A stretch of DNA of 64,000 nucleotides. Origin: Candidimonas nitroreducens. GTDB taxonomy: Bacteria > Pseudomonadota > Gammaproteobacteria > Burkholderiales > Burkholderiaceae_B. Location: the NCBI RefSeq assembly GCF_002209565.1, contig NZ_NJIH01000002.1:248001-312000 (forward strand), read 5' to 3'. Below, piece after piece: positions 40,092 to 47,409 of the stretch. Under the pieces are notes generated by a model. The model saw nothing but the letters and a program-made list of their open reading frames with translations. It made no database searches and was not told the DNA's origin. Numbering within the stretch: position 1 is the stretch's first letter; the number at the start of each line of letters is the position of its first letter. A program made the position numbers and the translations under genes.

Positions 40092-40370
40092 ATGATTAAG
40101 AGTTTCCGATGCTCGGACACAATGGCTCTTTACGAAGGTCGACGCGTCGCGCGATTCGTGAACTTTTCCGCGATTGCCCAGCGCAAGCTGCAGATGCTGG
40201 ATAGCGCGGCCACGCTCGACTTCCTGCGTTCGCCCCCGGGCAACCGGCTGGAGCGGCTCAAAGGCCATCGTTCGGGCCAGTACAGCATCCGCGTCAATGA
40301 TCAGTGGCGTATTTGTTTCGTCTGGACCAGTGAAGGGCCGGCCCAGGTCGAAATCGTCGACTACCACTGA
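40092..40370 (+). CDS. higB: HigB-type RelE-family toxin
   Basis: Ribosome-dependent mRNA-cleaving toxin of the RelE/HigB superfamily, 92 residues starting at MIKSFRC. Longer upstream extensions of the frame overlap the promoter and are not expected. The family pattern is plain: HigB-type start IKSF.c..t..LyeG, then ARKLQMLD-like helix (QRKLQMLDSA), RSPPGNRLERLKGHRSGQYSIRVNDQWRICFVW, and the terminal VEIVDYH. The basic catalytic-type residues in GQYSIRVNDQWRICF are kept, so it looks functional. The antitoxin gene follows after 12 bp, the reversed toxin-first order typical of higBA. Confidence 0.93.
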   Translation: MIKSFRCSDTMALYEGRRVARFVNFSAIAQRKLQMLDSAATLDFLRSPPGNRLERLKGHRSGQYSIRVNDQWRICFVWTSEGPAQVEIVDYH

Positions 40371-40382
40371 AAGGAATTCATC

Positions 40383-40685
40383 ATGGCCCAAAACAATATG
40401 CGCCCGATACACCCCGGAGAAGTTCTACGGGAAGAATATCTTGTCCCTTTGGGGATGAGCGTCAATGCCCTGTCCAGGCTCTTGCATGTGCCGGCTACGC
40501 GCATGAACGAGATCATGCACGGACGCCGTGGCATTACACCCGATACGGCATTGCGCCTGGCCGCCTTGTTCGGAGGCGACGCTGCGTCCTGGCTGAATCT
40601 GCAACAGGCCTATGACCTGAAAACCGCACAGGCCAAGGTTGCCAGGCTGATCGCCAAGCAGGTCAAGCCGCTGGAGTATGCCTGA
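40383..40685 (+). CDS. higA: HigA-type antitoxin, XRE family
   Basis: Antitoxin and autorepressor of 100 residues with an XRE helix-turn-helix. MRPIHPGEVLREEYLVPLGMSVNALSRLLHVPATRMNEIMHGRRGITPDTALRLAALFG is the standard HigA start. AAAGGA precedes the ATG. It neutralises HigB and represses the operon. The pair stands between comEC and the RuBisCO-like cluster. Confidence 0.95.
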   Translation: MAQNNMRPIHPGEVLREEYLVPLGMSVNALSRLLHVPATRMNEIMHGRRGITPDTALRLAALFGGDAASWLNLQQAYDLKTAQAKVARLIAKQVKPLEYA

Positions 40686-40796
40686 CGCCGCATTGCCAAC
40701 CCGCGATCGGTTGCGGCCGCCGGGCCAGCTCCGGCATTCACGCATTCAACGCAAGACTCAGCCCCCCTGGACATCAACGTCGAGGGCCGACCGCCT

Positions 40797-42167
40797 TCAA
40801 ACCTCCAACAAACGCTGGAAGATATCCGCCGGCCCCATCTGGCCGCCCTTGAGCATGAGCTCCAGGCCGTCGAGCGCCGGATCATCGCTGTGGGCGCGGC
40901 ACAAGGCCACGCCGGGGCTCAGCGGGCGCAGGAAAGACAGGCCCCAGACGGGCAGGCCCTTGACCGCGAGGCTGGAGGTATCGCCGCCGGCAACGCCTAT
41001 GCGGCGCAGGCCGGTGCTTGCCGCGGCGCGCAGCACCCGGCCCAGCAGTTCGGCGGTGCTTTGCGCCAAGTCCCGGGTGGCGACCCCGCGGTCGGGGCCG
41101 GCCCCCGACTGCTGCACATGGGCCAGCACGTGCCTGCCACCGGCCAGCGCTGCCGCAATCGTATCCGCCTGCGCCTGCAGATAGGCCGGATCGGCCACCA
41201 GGCTGGACGCCGCCAGCGGCAGGCGCAGGAACGAGGTCGCTTGTTCGACCTGGTGGGCGGTTACCGGCGACATGCTGCCGGCCAGCGCGAATACGGGAGC
41301 CGTCGCGGGCACCACTGCGACTTGGCGTCGCGCGGAGGAATCGGACGCAATGCGGTGGACAGCGGCCACACCCGCGGAAGGGGCCACGTCCGACGCATCC
41401 CAATGCGCGGCCAGCGCCTGCACCACGGTACTGGGGCCGGCGACCAGCACCGGCCCGCGCCCGGCCGCACGCCAGATCTGCCGGCCCACCGGGGCCAGAT
41501 CCGCGTTGCAGGCGACGTCGAACAGCACGGCGCCGCCCTGCCCCCGCAGCAATTCGAGCAACTCGTCGACGCGGGCGTCCAGCTGTGGCGCGGGCCGGCC
41601 ATAGTCGGGATAATGCACGCCGGTCACGCGCGCCAGCCCCTGCTCTTCCAGATGGCGCCGCAGATCCGCCTCGCGCATGGGCGTGACGGGATGACGGCTC
41701 ATGGTGGGGTGCCGATCCAGGCGATAGACCTCGGCATCCGCGCCGGCCGCCGCGTACAGATTGCTGAAGCAGCAATAGCGGCCGATATCGGGCTGGCCGC
41801 CCACCACGTATGCGATATCCGCGTCCACGAATGGGTGCAGGCAGGAAAGCGCCGCGCCTATGCTGCCCACGGTGGGCGAGCTGTCGAACGTGGAGCAGCA
41901 TTTGTAGTGCAGCACGGGCGCGCCCAGGCCGCGGAAGAAATCGCCCACGCGTGCCATTTCGGCCCGCAAGGCGGCCGGCGCCATGGTGCGCGCCGAACCG
42001 GCGATGCCCAGCGCGTCCAGCGGCCCGGCCTGCGCCAGCCTGCGGGCGTCGGGTACGTCCAAAAAAAGCATGCTGCGCAGGCCCGCCCGGGCGGCCACGG
42101 CCAGCGTGTCGCTGGCGCCGGTGAAGTCGTCGCCGTACCAGGCGATTTTCAGTTCCTGCCCCGGCAT
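40797..42167 (-). CDS. DUF1537 four-carbon-acid sugar kinase
   Basis: ATP-dependent kinase of 456 residues in the DUF1537 family, whose members phosphorylate sugar acids such as threonate, erythronate, 2-oxo-tetronate or 3-oxo-isoapionate. The N-terminal domain starts LKIAWYGDDFTGASD (Asp pair at 13-14), the substrate-domain hallmark. The C-terminal nucleotide-binding domain has the glycine motif RRIGVAGGDTSSLAVKGL. GGGAGA lies before the ATG. It is last in a minus-strand unit behind a RuBisCO-like protein, VOC protein and TRAP transporter, with two hairpins in the 174-bp gap before it. The combination with a RuBisCO-like protein recalls OiaK of apionate breakdown, but the real substrate is open. 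Confidence 0.88.
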   Translation of the reverse strand: MPGQELKIAWYGDDFTGASDTLAVAARAGLRSMLFLDVPDARRLAQAGPLDALGIAGSARTMAPAALRAEMARVGDFFRGLGAPVLHYKCCSTFDSSPTVGSIGAALSCLHPFVDADIAYVVGGQPDIGRYCCFSNLYAAAGADAEVYRLDRHPTMSRHPVTPMREADLRRHLEEQGLARVTGVHYPDYGRPAPQLDARVDELLELLRGQGGAVLFDVACNADLAPVGRQIWRAAGRGPVLVAGPSTVVQALAAHWDASDVAPSAGVAAVHRIASDSSARRQVAVVPATAPVFALAGSMSPVTAHQVEQATSFLRLPLAASSLVADPAYLQAQADTIAAALAGGRHVLAHVQQSGAGPDRGVATRDLAQSTAELLGRVLRAAASTGLRRIGVAGGDTSSLAVKGLPVWGLSFLRPLSPGVALCRAHSDDPALDGLELMLKGGQMGPADIFQRLLEV

Positions 42168-42247
42168 CCCATTCTCCCGCTACCCTGAGCCTTCTTCGCG
42201 CTGCCCGACGCCATCTTCAACGCCATTTCATAAAGGGAATCGTGCCT

Positions 42248-42290
42248 CGTGCACAGCTGCACGGGCGCGGACGAGGATCCGCGTCCGCGC
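42248..42290 (-). terminator. Two adjacent hairpins between RLP and kinase genes
   Basis: CGTGCA-CAGC-TGCACG (42248-42263) and GCGCGGACG-8 nt-CGTCCGCGC (42265-42290) are perfect stems of 6 and 9 bp, side by side. They follow the RuBisCO-like gene on the minus strand by about 50 nt. There is no T-run, so they may attenuate or protect the upstream message rather than end it completely. Confidence 0.55.
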
Positions 42291-42341
42291 CGCAGCGCGG
42301 CGCCTTGCCCCGTGAAGACCGCAGGGCTATTCCCATTATTG

Positions 42342-43772
42342 TCATGCCGCGGGCTTGCCGAAGCGCTGCAGCGCAACGCGCAGCTCGGGCATGTTGCGGC
42401 TGTACTCTTCCAGCGACAAGCCTACGCGCTGGGCCTGCCAGGCCTGGCGGATACTGGCCACGCCCGCGGCGGGGCCGTCCGGGTGCGCGAGTATGCCACC
42501 GCCCGACATGAACAACAGGTCTTCGCTGCCTATCGCCTGCCAGGTAGCGGGCACCGTGCCGGCCCACTGGCCCGACGAAAAAGCCGGCAGCACGCGGTCG
42601 TCGGCACTGTCCGACATGCGTGCGGCGCAATCGCGCGCCGCCTCCACGACTTCCTGGTCGGGCTGCGCGAACTTGCCCTGCAGCCCATGCACGTGCATGT
42701 GATCCACACCGGTCAAGCGCCACAGGGTCTGCCAGGCCTGGTACGAAATGCCCAGCAAGGGGTGGCGCGATAAGGCGCCGAAGCCGTTGCGGTGCCCGTG
42801 TATGGCCAGCGGCGTGCTGCGGCGCAGGCTCTGGATCGCCGAAAACCCGCACCAGTTCAGGCTGGCCATGACGCAGCTGCCGCCTTCACGCTGCACCAGC
42901 TCGGCATGGCGCAGCATCGCGTCGGTCTCGTCGCTGATATTGAAGGCCATCATGACGTGACGGCCGCTGCGCTCGGCGTGCGCGCGGATCACCTCCATCA
43001 CGGCCGGCACGCGCTCGGCCAAGGGCGCGTGCACCGGATCGGCGCAGACCTCGTCGTCCTTGATGAAATCCACGCCGGCCTCGCACAGTTCCCTGACCAG
43101 CGCCGCGGTCTGCCGCGCCGACAAGCCGACGTTGGGCTTGATGATGGTGCCGACCAGGCAGCCCGAAGCCGCGCCTATGCTTGCCCGGGTGCCGGCTACG
43201 CCCTGCGCGGGCAAGTCGAAGCGCATGCGATAGGCGGACGGCAGCCGCAGCGATTCCAGGCGCAGCCCGGTCAATTCGCCCAGGTCGTAGAGATTGCCGG
43301 CCACGGTGGCTGCCAGCGTGGGCAGGTTGGCGCCGATATTGCCCAGCGGAAAAGACAGGCTAACCCGGGCACGCCGCCAAGGCCCGGCCACGCCGCGCCG
43401 TTCCAGATAGGCATTGGGCAGGCTGGGCGCGGGAGCTGCCGCCAGTTCCTCGATGGACTCGACCGTGGCGCGGGCGCGGGCGCGCAGCTCGTCGGTTTCG
43501 TCCCTGACCCGCGCGAAGGTGCCGCAGGACTGCTCCCCCGCCATGGTCTCGGCCACCTGGCGCGGATCGAACGGCGTCTCGATCAAATAGCTGGCGTATA
43601 TACGTTGTATATAAATATCCGCATCGGCGGCAGATTGCGCATGGGCGCGCGCGCCCTGCCCGGCCCCGGAGCCCTGCGCCGCTGCATCGCCGCCGCCGTG
43701 GATGTCCGCGGCGGCTCGGCCGCTCGCAACAGCACCGGAGCCGCTCATTGCAAGGGTGCTGGTGTCGCTCAC
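42342..43772 (-). CDS. RuBisCO-like protein (form IV)
   Basis: RuBisCO large-chain homologue of 476 residues. The first ~50 residues are a Gly/Ala/Ser-rich extension; the RuBisCO fold begins near IYIQRIYASYLIETP. Residue equivalents kept: GTIIKPNVGLS (Lys212 for Lys175; Asn214 replaces Lys177), DFIKDDE (Lys238, Asp240, Glu241 for the carbamate/Mg site), HGHRN (His327, Arg328 for His294/Arg295), GLQGKF (Lys367 near loop-6 Lys334), PAFSSG (Ser for Ser379) and SGGG (424-426). True CO2 fixation is unlikely because of the substitutions, but enolisation, decarboxylation or transcarboxylation chemistry is plausible. It overlaps the VOC gene by GTGA, so coupling is strong. A start at ATG 43748 is possible. 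Confidence 0.9.
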   Translation of the reverse strand: MSDTSTLAMSGSGAVASGRAAADIHGGGDAAAQGSGAGQGARAHAQSAADADIYIQRIYASYLIETPFDPRQVAETMAGEQSCGTFARVRDETDELRARARATVESIEELAAAPAPSLPNAYLERRGVAGPWRRARVSLSFPLGNIGANLPTLAATVAGNLYDLGELTGLRLESLRLPSAYRMRFDLPAQGVAGTRASIGAASGCLVGTIIKPNVGLSARQTAALVRELCEAGVDFIKDDEVCADPVHAPLAERVPAVMEVIRAHAERSGRHVMMAFNISDETDAMLRHAELVQREGGSCVMASLNWCGFSAIQSLRRSTPLAIHGHRNGFGALSRHPLLGISYQAWQTLWRLTGVDHMHVHGLQGKFAQPDQEVVEAARDCAARMSDSADDRVLPAFSSGQWAGTVPATWQAIGSEDLLFMSGGGILAHPDGPAAGVASIRQAWQAQRVGLSLEEYSRNMPELRVALQRFGKPAA

Positions 43773-44308
43773 AGCGTATCCAGATCGGGAAAGTTGCGCA
43801 CCGGATCCTTACCGTCCCAATCGCGCGCCGACTCGCGGATCAGGTCGAACAGGCGTCCTTTGGGGCCGGCCACTTCGGACAGCTCGATGACGGTGCCCGG
43901 ATGCAGCCCAGTATCGAAATAGACGAAGCGCCCCTGGCGCCCAACCTCGCCGCCCATCTTGACCCGGAAGCCTTGCGCCTGCAGGCGCTGCAGGTCGGCG
44001 TCATAGTCCTCGGTCCAGTAGGCCACGTGCTGCAGCCCGGTATGGCCTTCCTGCAGGAAATCGCGATACATGGACGGCACGTCGTTGCGCACCTGGATCA
44101 GCTCGACCTGCACGAAGCCCGAATTGGCCAGCGCGACCGAATTGTGCGGCTCGTAGCCGCGGCCATCGTATTGATAATTGACGATGGGCACCTTGGGGTT
44201 GTAGTACCACGGGCCCACGCCCAGGGTATTGCTCCAATACTGCATGGCCTGCTCGATGTCGCGCACCACGTAGCCCAGTTGGCGGATCTCTCCGAAATAA
44301 CGGCTCAT
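43769..44308 (-). CDS. VOC-fold (glyoxalase/epimerase-like) protein
   Basis: Vicinal-oxygen-chelate protein of 179 residues with two beta-alpha-beta-beta-beta modules. EIRQLGYVVRDIEQAMQYWSNTLGVGPW opens the first, HTGLQHVAYWTEDYDADLQRLQAQGF the second, and GTVIELSEV supplies the last metal-ligand Glu. His in LQHVAYW is the expected metal ligand of module two. It resembles the branch with methylmalonyl-CoA epimerase and lactoylglutathione-lyase-like proteins of unknown substrate. It overlaps the RuBisCO-like gene, so the two probably act on the same pathway intermediate, for example by epimerising or isomerising the oxo-acid. Confidence 0.88.
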   Translation of the reverse strand: MSRYFGEIRQLGYVVRDIEQAMQYWSNTLGVGPWYYNPKVPIVNYQYDGRGYEPHNSVALANSGFVQVELIQVRNDVPSMYRDFLQEGHTGLQHVAYWTEDYDADLQRLQAQGFRVKMGGEVGRQGRFVYFDTGLHPGTVIELSEVAGPKGRLFDLIRESARDWDGKDPVRNFPDLDTL

Positions 44309-44366
44309 ATGCTTCCCTGTTGCAAGGGCACCGTGCCGCGTGCCGCGGCCGGCCGCCCGGATTCAT

Positions 44367-46253
44367 TCATTTGAGAAAACCGACCGACAGCCACGGCACG
44401 GCGGCCACGATCACCAGCCCGATCAGCAGCGCGGCGATATAGCCCCAGATGTGCCGCATGCCTTCGCTGGGTTCGACGCGGCTGATCGCGCAGGCGCCGT
44501 AGTAGCCCACGCCGAAGGGCGGCGAGAACAGGCCTATGCCCATGGCGAAGATCACCACCATCGAGTACTGCACCTCGTGTATGCCCATCTCGCGGGCCAC
44601 GGGGAACAGCAGCGGGCCGAACAGCACGATGGCCGGTATGCCCTCGAGCACACTGCCCAGCACGATGAAGGTGACAATGGAAATGGCCATGAAGCCGTAG
44701 GCACCGCCGGGCACGCCGGCCATGAAATGCGCCAGCTCGCTGGAAAACCCCGACTGCGTCAGCGCCCAGGCCATGGCGGTGGCGCAGCCTATGATCAGCA
44801 TGATGGCGCCCGACAGCGAGGCGGTCTCCACCAGCATGGGGATCACGCGCTTCCAGTCGAAGTGGCGGTACACGAACAGGCCTATGCATATGGTGTACAC
44901 CACGCCGATGGTAGAGACTTCGGTAGCAGTGGCCACGCCCTCCACCACCGAGGCGCGTATGACGAAAGGCAGGCATACCGCGGGCAGCGCCACCACCAGC
45001 ATGCGCAGCACCTGCCCGCGGCTGACGCGCTGCACCTGGCTCAGGTCTTCATGGCGGCAGCGGCGCCACACCACGAAGCACAGGGCCAGGCCCAGTACCA
45101 CCGCGGGCAGGATGCCGCCGCTGAACAGCGCGGCGATCGACACCCCCGTCACCGAGCCTATGGTGATCAATACGATGGAAGGCGGTATGGTCTCGGTCTG
45201 GGCGCCGGTGGCCGCCAGCAGCGCGATCAGCTCGCCCGGCTTGGCGCCGCGCTTCTGCATCTCGGGAAAGAGCACCGGCGTAATGGCGGCCATGTCGGCG
45301 ATCTTCGAGCCCGAGATGCCGGACACCAGGTACATGGCGCCGATCAGCACATACGACAAACCACCGCGCACATGGCCCAGCAGGCCCGCCAGGAACTGGA
45401 TCATGGCCCGGGCCATGCCGGTCATCTCGATCAGCGCCCCCAGGAAGATGAACAGCGGCACCGCCAGCAGGATCAGGTGCGACATGCCTTCGTTCAGGCG
45501 GCCCATCATCACCACCATCGGCGTATCGGTGGTCAAGGCCAGGTAGCCGAAGGTGGACAAGGCGAAAGAGAAAGCGATGGGCACGCCCGAAAACACGTTT
45601 ATCGCCACCAGGATCACGAAAAAGATCACCAGGTTGATGTTGCCCAGGCTGGCGAACAACGGCTGCGCCAGCCAGAAGCCCAGCGCCAGCACAGCCGTGC
45701 AGACGGCGGCCAGCGACACCGTGCGCAGGTCGTGCACACGCGCCAGCCGCAGCAGCGACACCACGGCCATCAGCCCCAGGCCCACCGGCAGCGCGATCGC
45801 GCGCCACAAGTCGTTGATCTGCAGCGCAGGAGTGATGATGAAGGATTCCTCTTGCGCGTAGTCGCAGGCGGACACGATGACCAGCAGCAGGAAGGCCAGC
45901 GAGGCCGTCTGCGCAAAGGTTTCCAGGAAGGCGCGCCAGCGCGGCCCCACCCTGTCGATGAGCGCCGTCATACGCATGTGCTCGCCGCGCCGCAAGGCCA
46001 CGACCGAGCCCAGCATCGACAGCCACAGGAACAGCATCGATGCCAGCTCGTCGGACCAGACCAGCGGCACGTGCAGCACGTAGCGCGCCACCACGCCGCT
46101 GAACAGCACGACGATTGCCACGACCAGCAGCGCCGCGCACAGCAGTTCGACGACGCGGCCTATGCCATCGTCCAGCCGCAAGAGCCCGCGGCGCAGGCCC
46201 GACTGCGCTTCGGCCGCGGCGGCGGATTGGCCGGTGGTGCTCGCGTAGATCAT
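44367..46253 (-). CDS. TRAP transporter fused small/large permease (DctQM)
   Basis: Inner-membrane secondary transporter of 628 residues in which DctQ (about 25-190, four membrane segments, with PLVWSDELASMLFLWLSMLGS) is joined to DctM (about 205-628). DctM shows IPIAFSFALSTF-like start (GVPIAFSFALSTFGYLA), the GSKIADMAAI and ETIPPSIVLI hairpins, and GIPAIVLFGPLLFPVA. It couples Na+ flux to uptake of organic or sugar acids delivered by the binding protein. ATG 46253 lies 7 bp after the binding-protein stop; an earlier in-frame ATG overlaps that gene. DctQM fusions are frequent. Confidence 0.94.
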   Translation of the reverse strand: MIYASTTGQSAAAAEAQSGLRRGLLRLDDGIGRVVELLCAALLVVAIVVLFSGVVARYVLHVPLVWSDELASMLFLWLSMLGSVVALRRGEHMRMTALIDRVGPRWRAFLETFAQTASLAFLLLVIVSACDYAQEESFIITPALQINDLWRAIALPVGLGLMAVVSLLRLARVHDLRTVSLAAVCTAVLALGFWLAQPLFASLGNINLVIFFVILVAINVFSGVPIAFSFALSTFGYLALTTDTPMVVMMGRLNEGMSHLILLAVPLFIFLGALIEMTGMARAMIQFLAGLLGHVRGGLSYVLIGAMYLVSGISGSKIADMAAITPVLFPEMQKRGAKPGELIALLAATGAQTETIPPSIVLITIGSVTGVSIAALFSGGILPAVVLGLALCFVVWRRCRHEDLSQVQRVSRGQVLRMLVVALPAVCLPFVIRASVVEGVATATEVSTIGVVYTICIGLFVYRHFDWKRVIPMLVETASLSGAIMLIIGCATAMAWALTQSGFSSELAHFMAGVPGGAYGFMAISIVTFIVLGSVLEGIPAIVLFGPLLFPVAREMGIHEVQYSMVVIFAMGIGLFSPPFGVGYYGACAISRVEPSEGMRHIWGYIAALLIGLVIVAAVPWLSVGFLK

Positions 46254-46260
46254 GGCGCCG

Positions 46261-47283
46261 TCACACCAGCTTGCCGACGGCCTGTTCCAGCACGCCCCAG
46301 GCGGCATCGCCGAAGCGCCCCTTCCAGGTCTTGTAGAAGCCGGCGCTGCGCAGCTTGGCGCGGAAGCTATCGGCCGACACCTGGTTGAACTGCAGGCCCT
46401 TGGATTGCAGGTCGGATTGCACCGAGTCGTTCAGCTTCTTGATGTCCTCGCGCTGGCGCAGCCCGGCGCCGTTGATGGCGTCGGCCACGATGGTCTGCAG
46501 ATCGGCGGGCAGGCGCTTCCAGGCCCGGCCATTGGCGATGAACCAGAAGCCGTCCCAGATGTGGTTGGTCAGCGAGCAATACTTCTGCACTTCGTAGAGC
46601 TTGGCCACCTGGATGATGGGCAGCGGGTTCTCCTGGGCGTCGACGATCTTGGTCTGCAGCGCCGAATACACCTCGCTGAACTGCAGGCTGGTGGGCGCCG
46701 CGCCCAGCGCCTTGAACATGGCGATCGACAAGGGGCTGACCGGCACGCGGATCTTCAGGTCGGCCATGTCGGCGTCGGTCTTGATGGGCGCCTTGCTGCT
46801 GGTCATCTGGCGAAAGCCGTTGTCCCACATTTTTTCAAAGGCATACAAGCCCACCTTGTCGACCGCCGAACGGATGTAGGCCCCGACCTTGCCGTCCATG
46901 GCCTTCCATACCTGGCCGTAGTCCGAGAACGCGAAGCCCACGGCATTGATCGCGGCCACCGGCACCAGGGTGGCGATCACCAGCGAGGACGGCGTGAAGA
47001 ACTGGATACCGCCGGAGCGCACCTGCGACAGCATGTCAGTGTCGCCTCCCAGCTGGTTGTTGGGGAAAATCTTGATGTCCACCCGGCCCTTGGATTTATC
47101 GAGAATTTCCTTGGCGGCCTCGTGGGCGCGCACGTTCAGCGGGTGCGCCAGCGGCAGGTTGTTGCCGTACTTGTAGGAAAACTCGGCGGCTCGCGCGGTC
47201 AGCGGCAGCGCGCTGGCGACACCGGCCAACGGCAGCGCCGACATGGCCTTCAACATGCTGCGGCGGGTAATATTGCTCATCAT
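46261..47283 (-). CDS. TRAP transporter periplasmic binding protein (DctP family)
   Basis: Extracytoplasmic binding protein of 340 residues. The N terminus ITRRSMLKAMSALPLAGVASALPLTARA has a twin-Arg and a hydrophobic stretch, so export is probably by Tat. The mature part starts with the DctP-like FSYKYGNNLPLAHPLNVRA. LKIRVPVSPLSIAMFKALGAAPTSLQFSEVYSALQTKIVDAQENP is the family signature, with Arg of IRVP the usual carboxylate-binding residue and Asn of QENP the second contact. AGGAGG precedes the start. First gene of the minus-strand sugar-acid unit, divergent from lacI. Confidence 0.94.
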   Translation of the reverse strand: MMSNITRRSMLKAMSALPLAGVASALPLTARAAEFSYKYGNNLPLAHPLNVRAHEAAKEILDKSKGRVDIKIFPNNQLGGDTDMLSQVRSGGIQFFTPSSLVIATLVPVAAINAVGFAFSDYGQVWKAMDGKVGAYIRSAVDKVGLYAFEKMWDNGFRQMTSSKAPIKTDADMADLKIRVPVSPLSIAMFKALGAAPTSLQFSEVYSALQTKIVDAQENPLPIIQVAKLYEVQKYCSLTNHIWDGFWFIANGRAWKRLPADLQTIVADAINGAGLRQREDIKKLNDSVQSDLQSKGLQFNQVSADSFRAKLRSAGFYKTWKGRFGDAAWGVLEQAVGKLV

Positions 47284-47308
47284 TGCCTCCTGATTGGATT
47301 TGATGTTA

Positions 47309-47318
47309 TTTGATCAAA
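47309..47318. promoter_or_regulatory. Palindrome TTTGATCAAA, candidate LacI-family operator
   Basis: A perfect 10-bp palindrome in the 126-bp AT-rich gap between the TRAP binding-protein gene and the divergent LacI-type regulator. Further TTTGATGT-like half sites lie at 47299-47306 and 47395-47402. Position 26 bp upstream of the TRAP start codon fits repression of the transport operon. Confidence 0.45.
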
Positions 47319-47409
47319 ATATTGATTGATAAATTAGGGTTTTTCGAACGATAATCGCCTCATGGCAGCATGGTCAAACCCTTTGAATGATGTTTTTTGA
47401 TGTAATCAT

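Noticed and set aside
44340-46388. Plus-strand His/Gln-rich open frame opposite the TRAP permease
   Set aside because: It is the complement of a membrane protein gene; the hydrophilic His/Gln/Arg composition is the usual shadow of hydrophobic codons.
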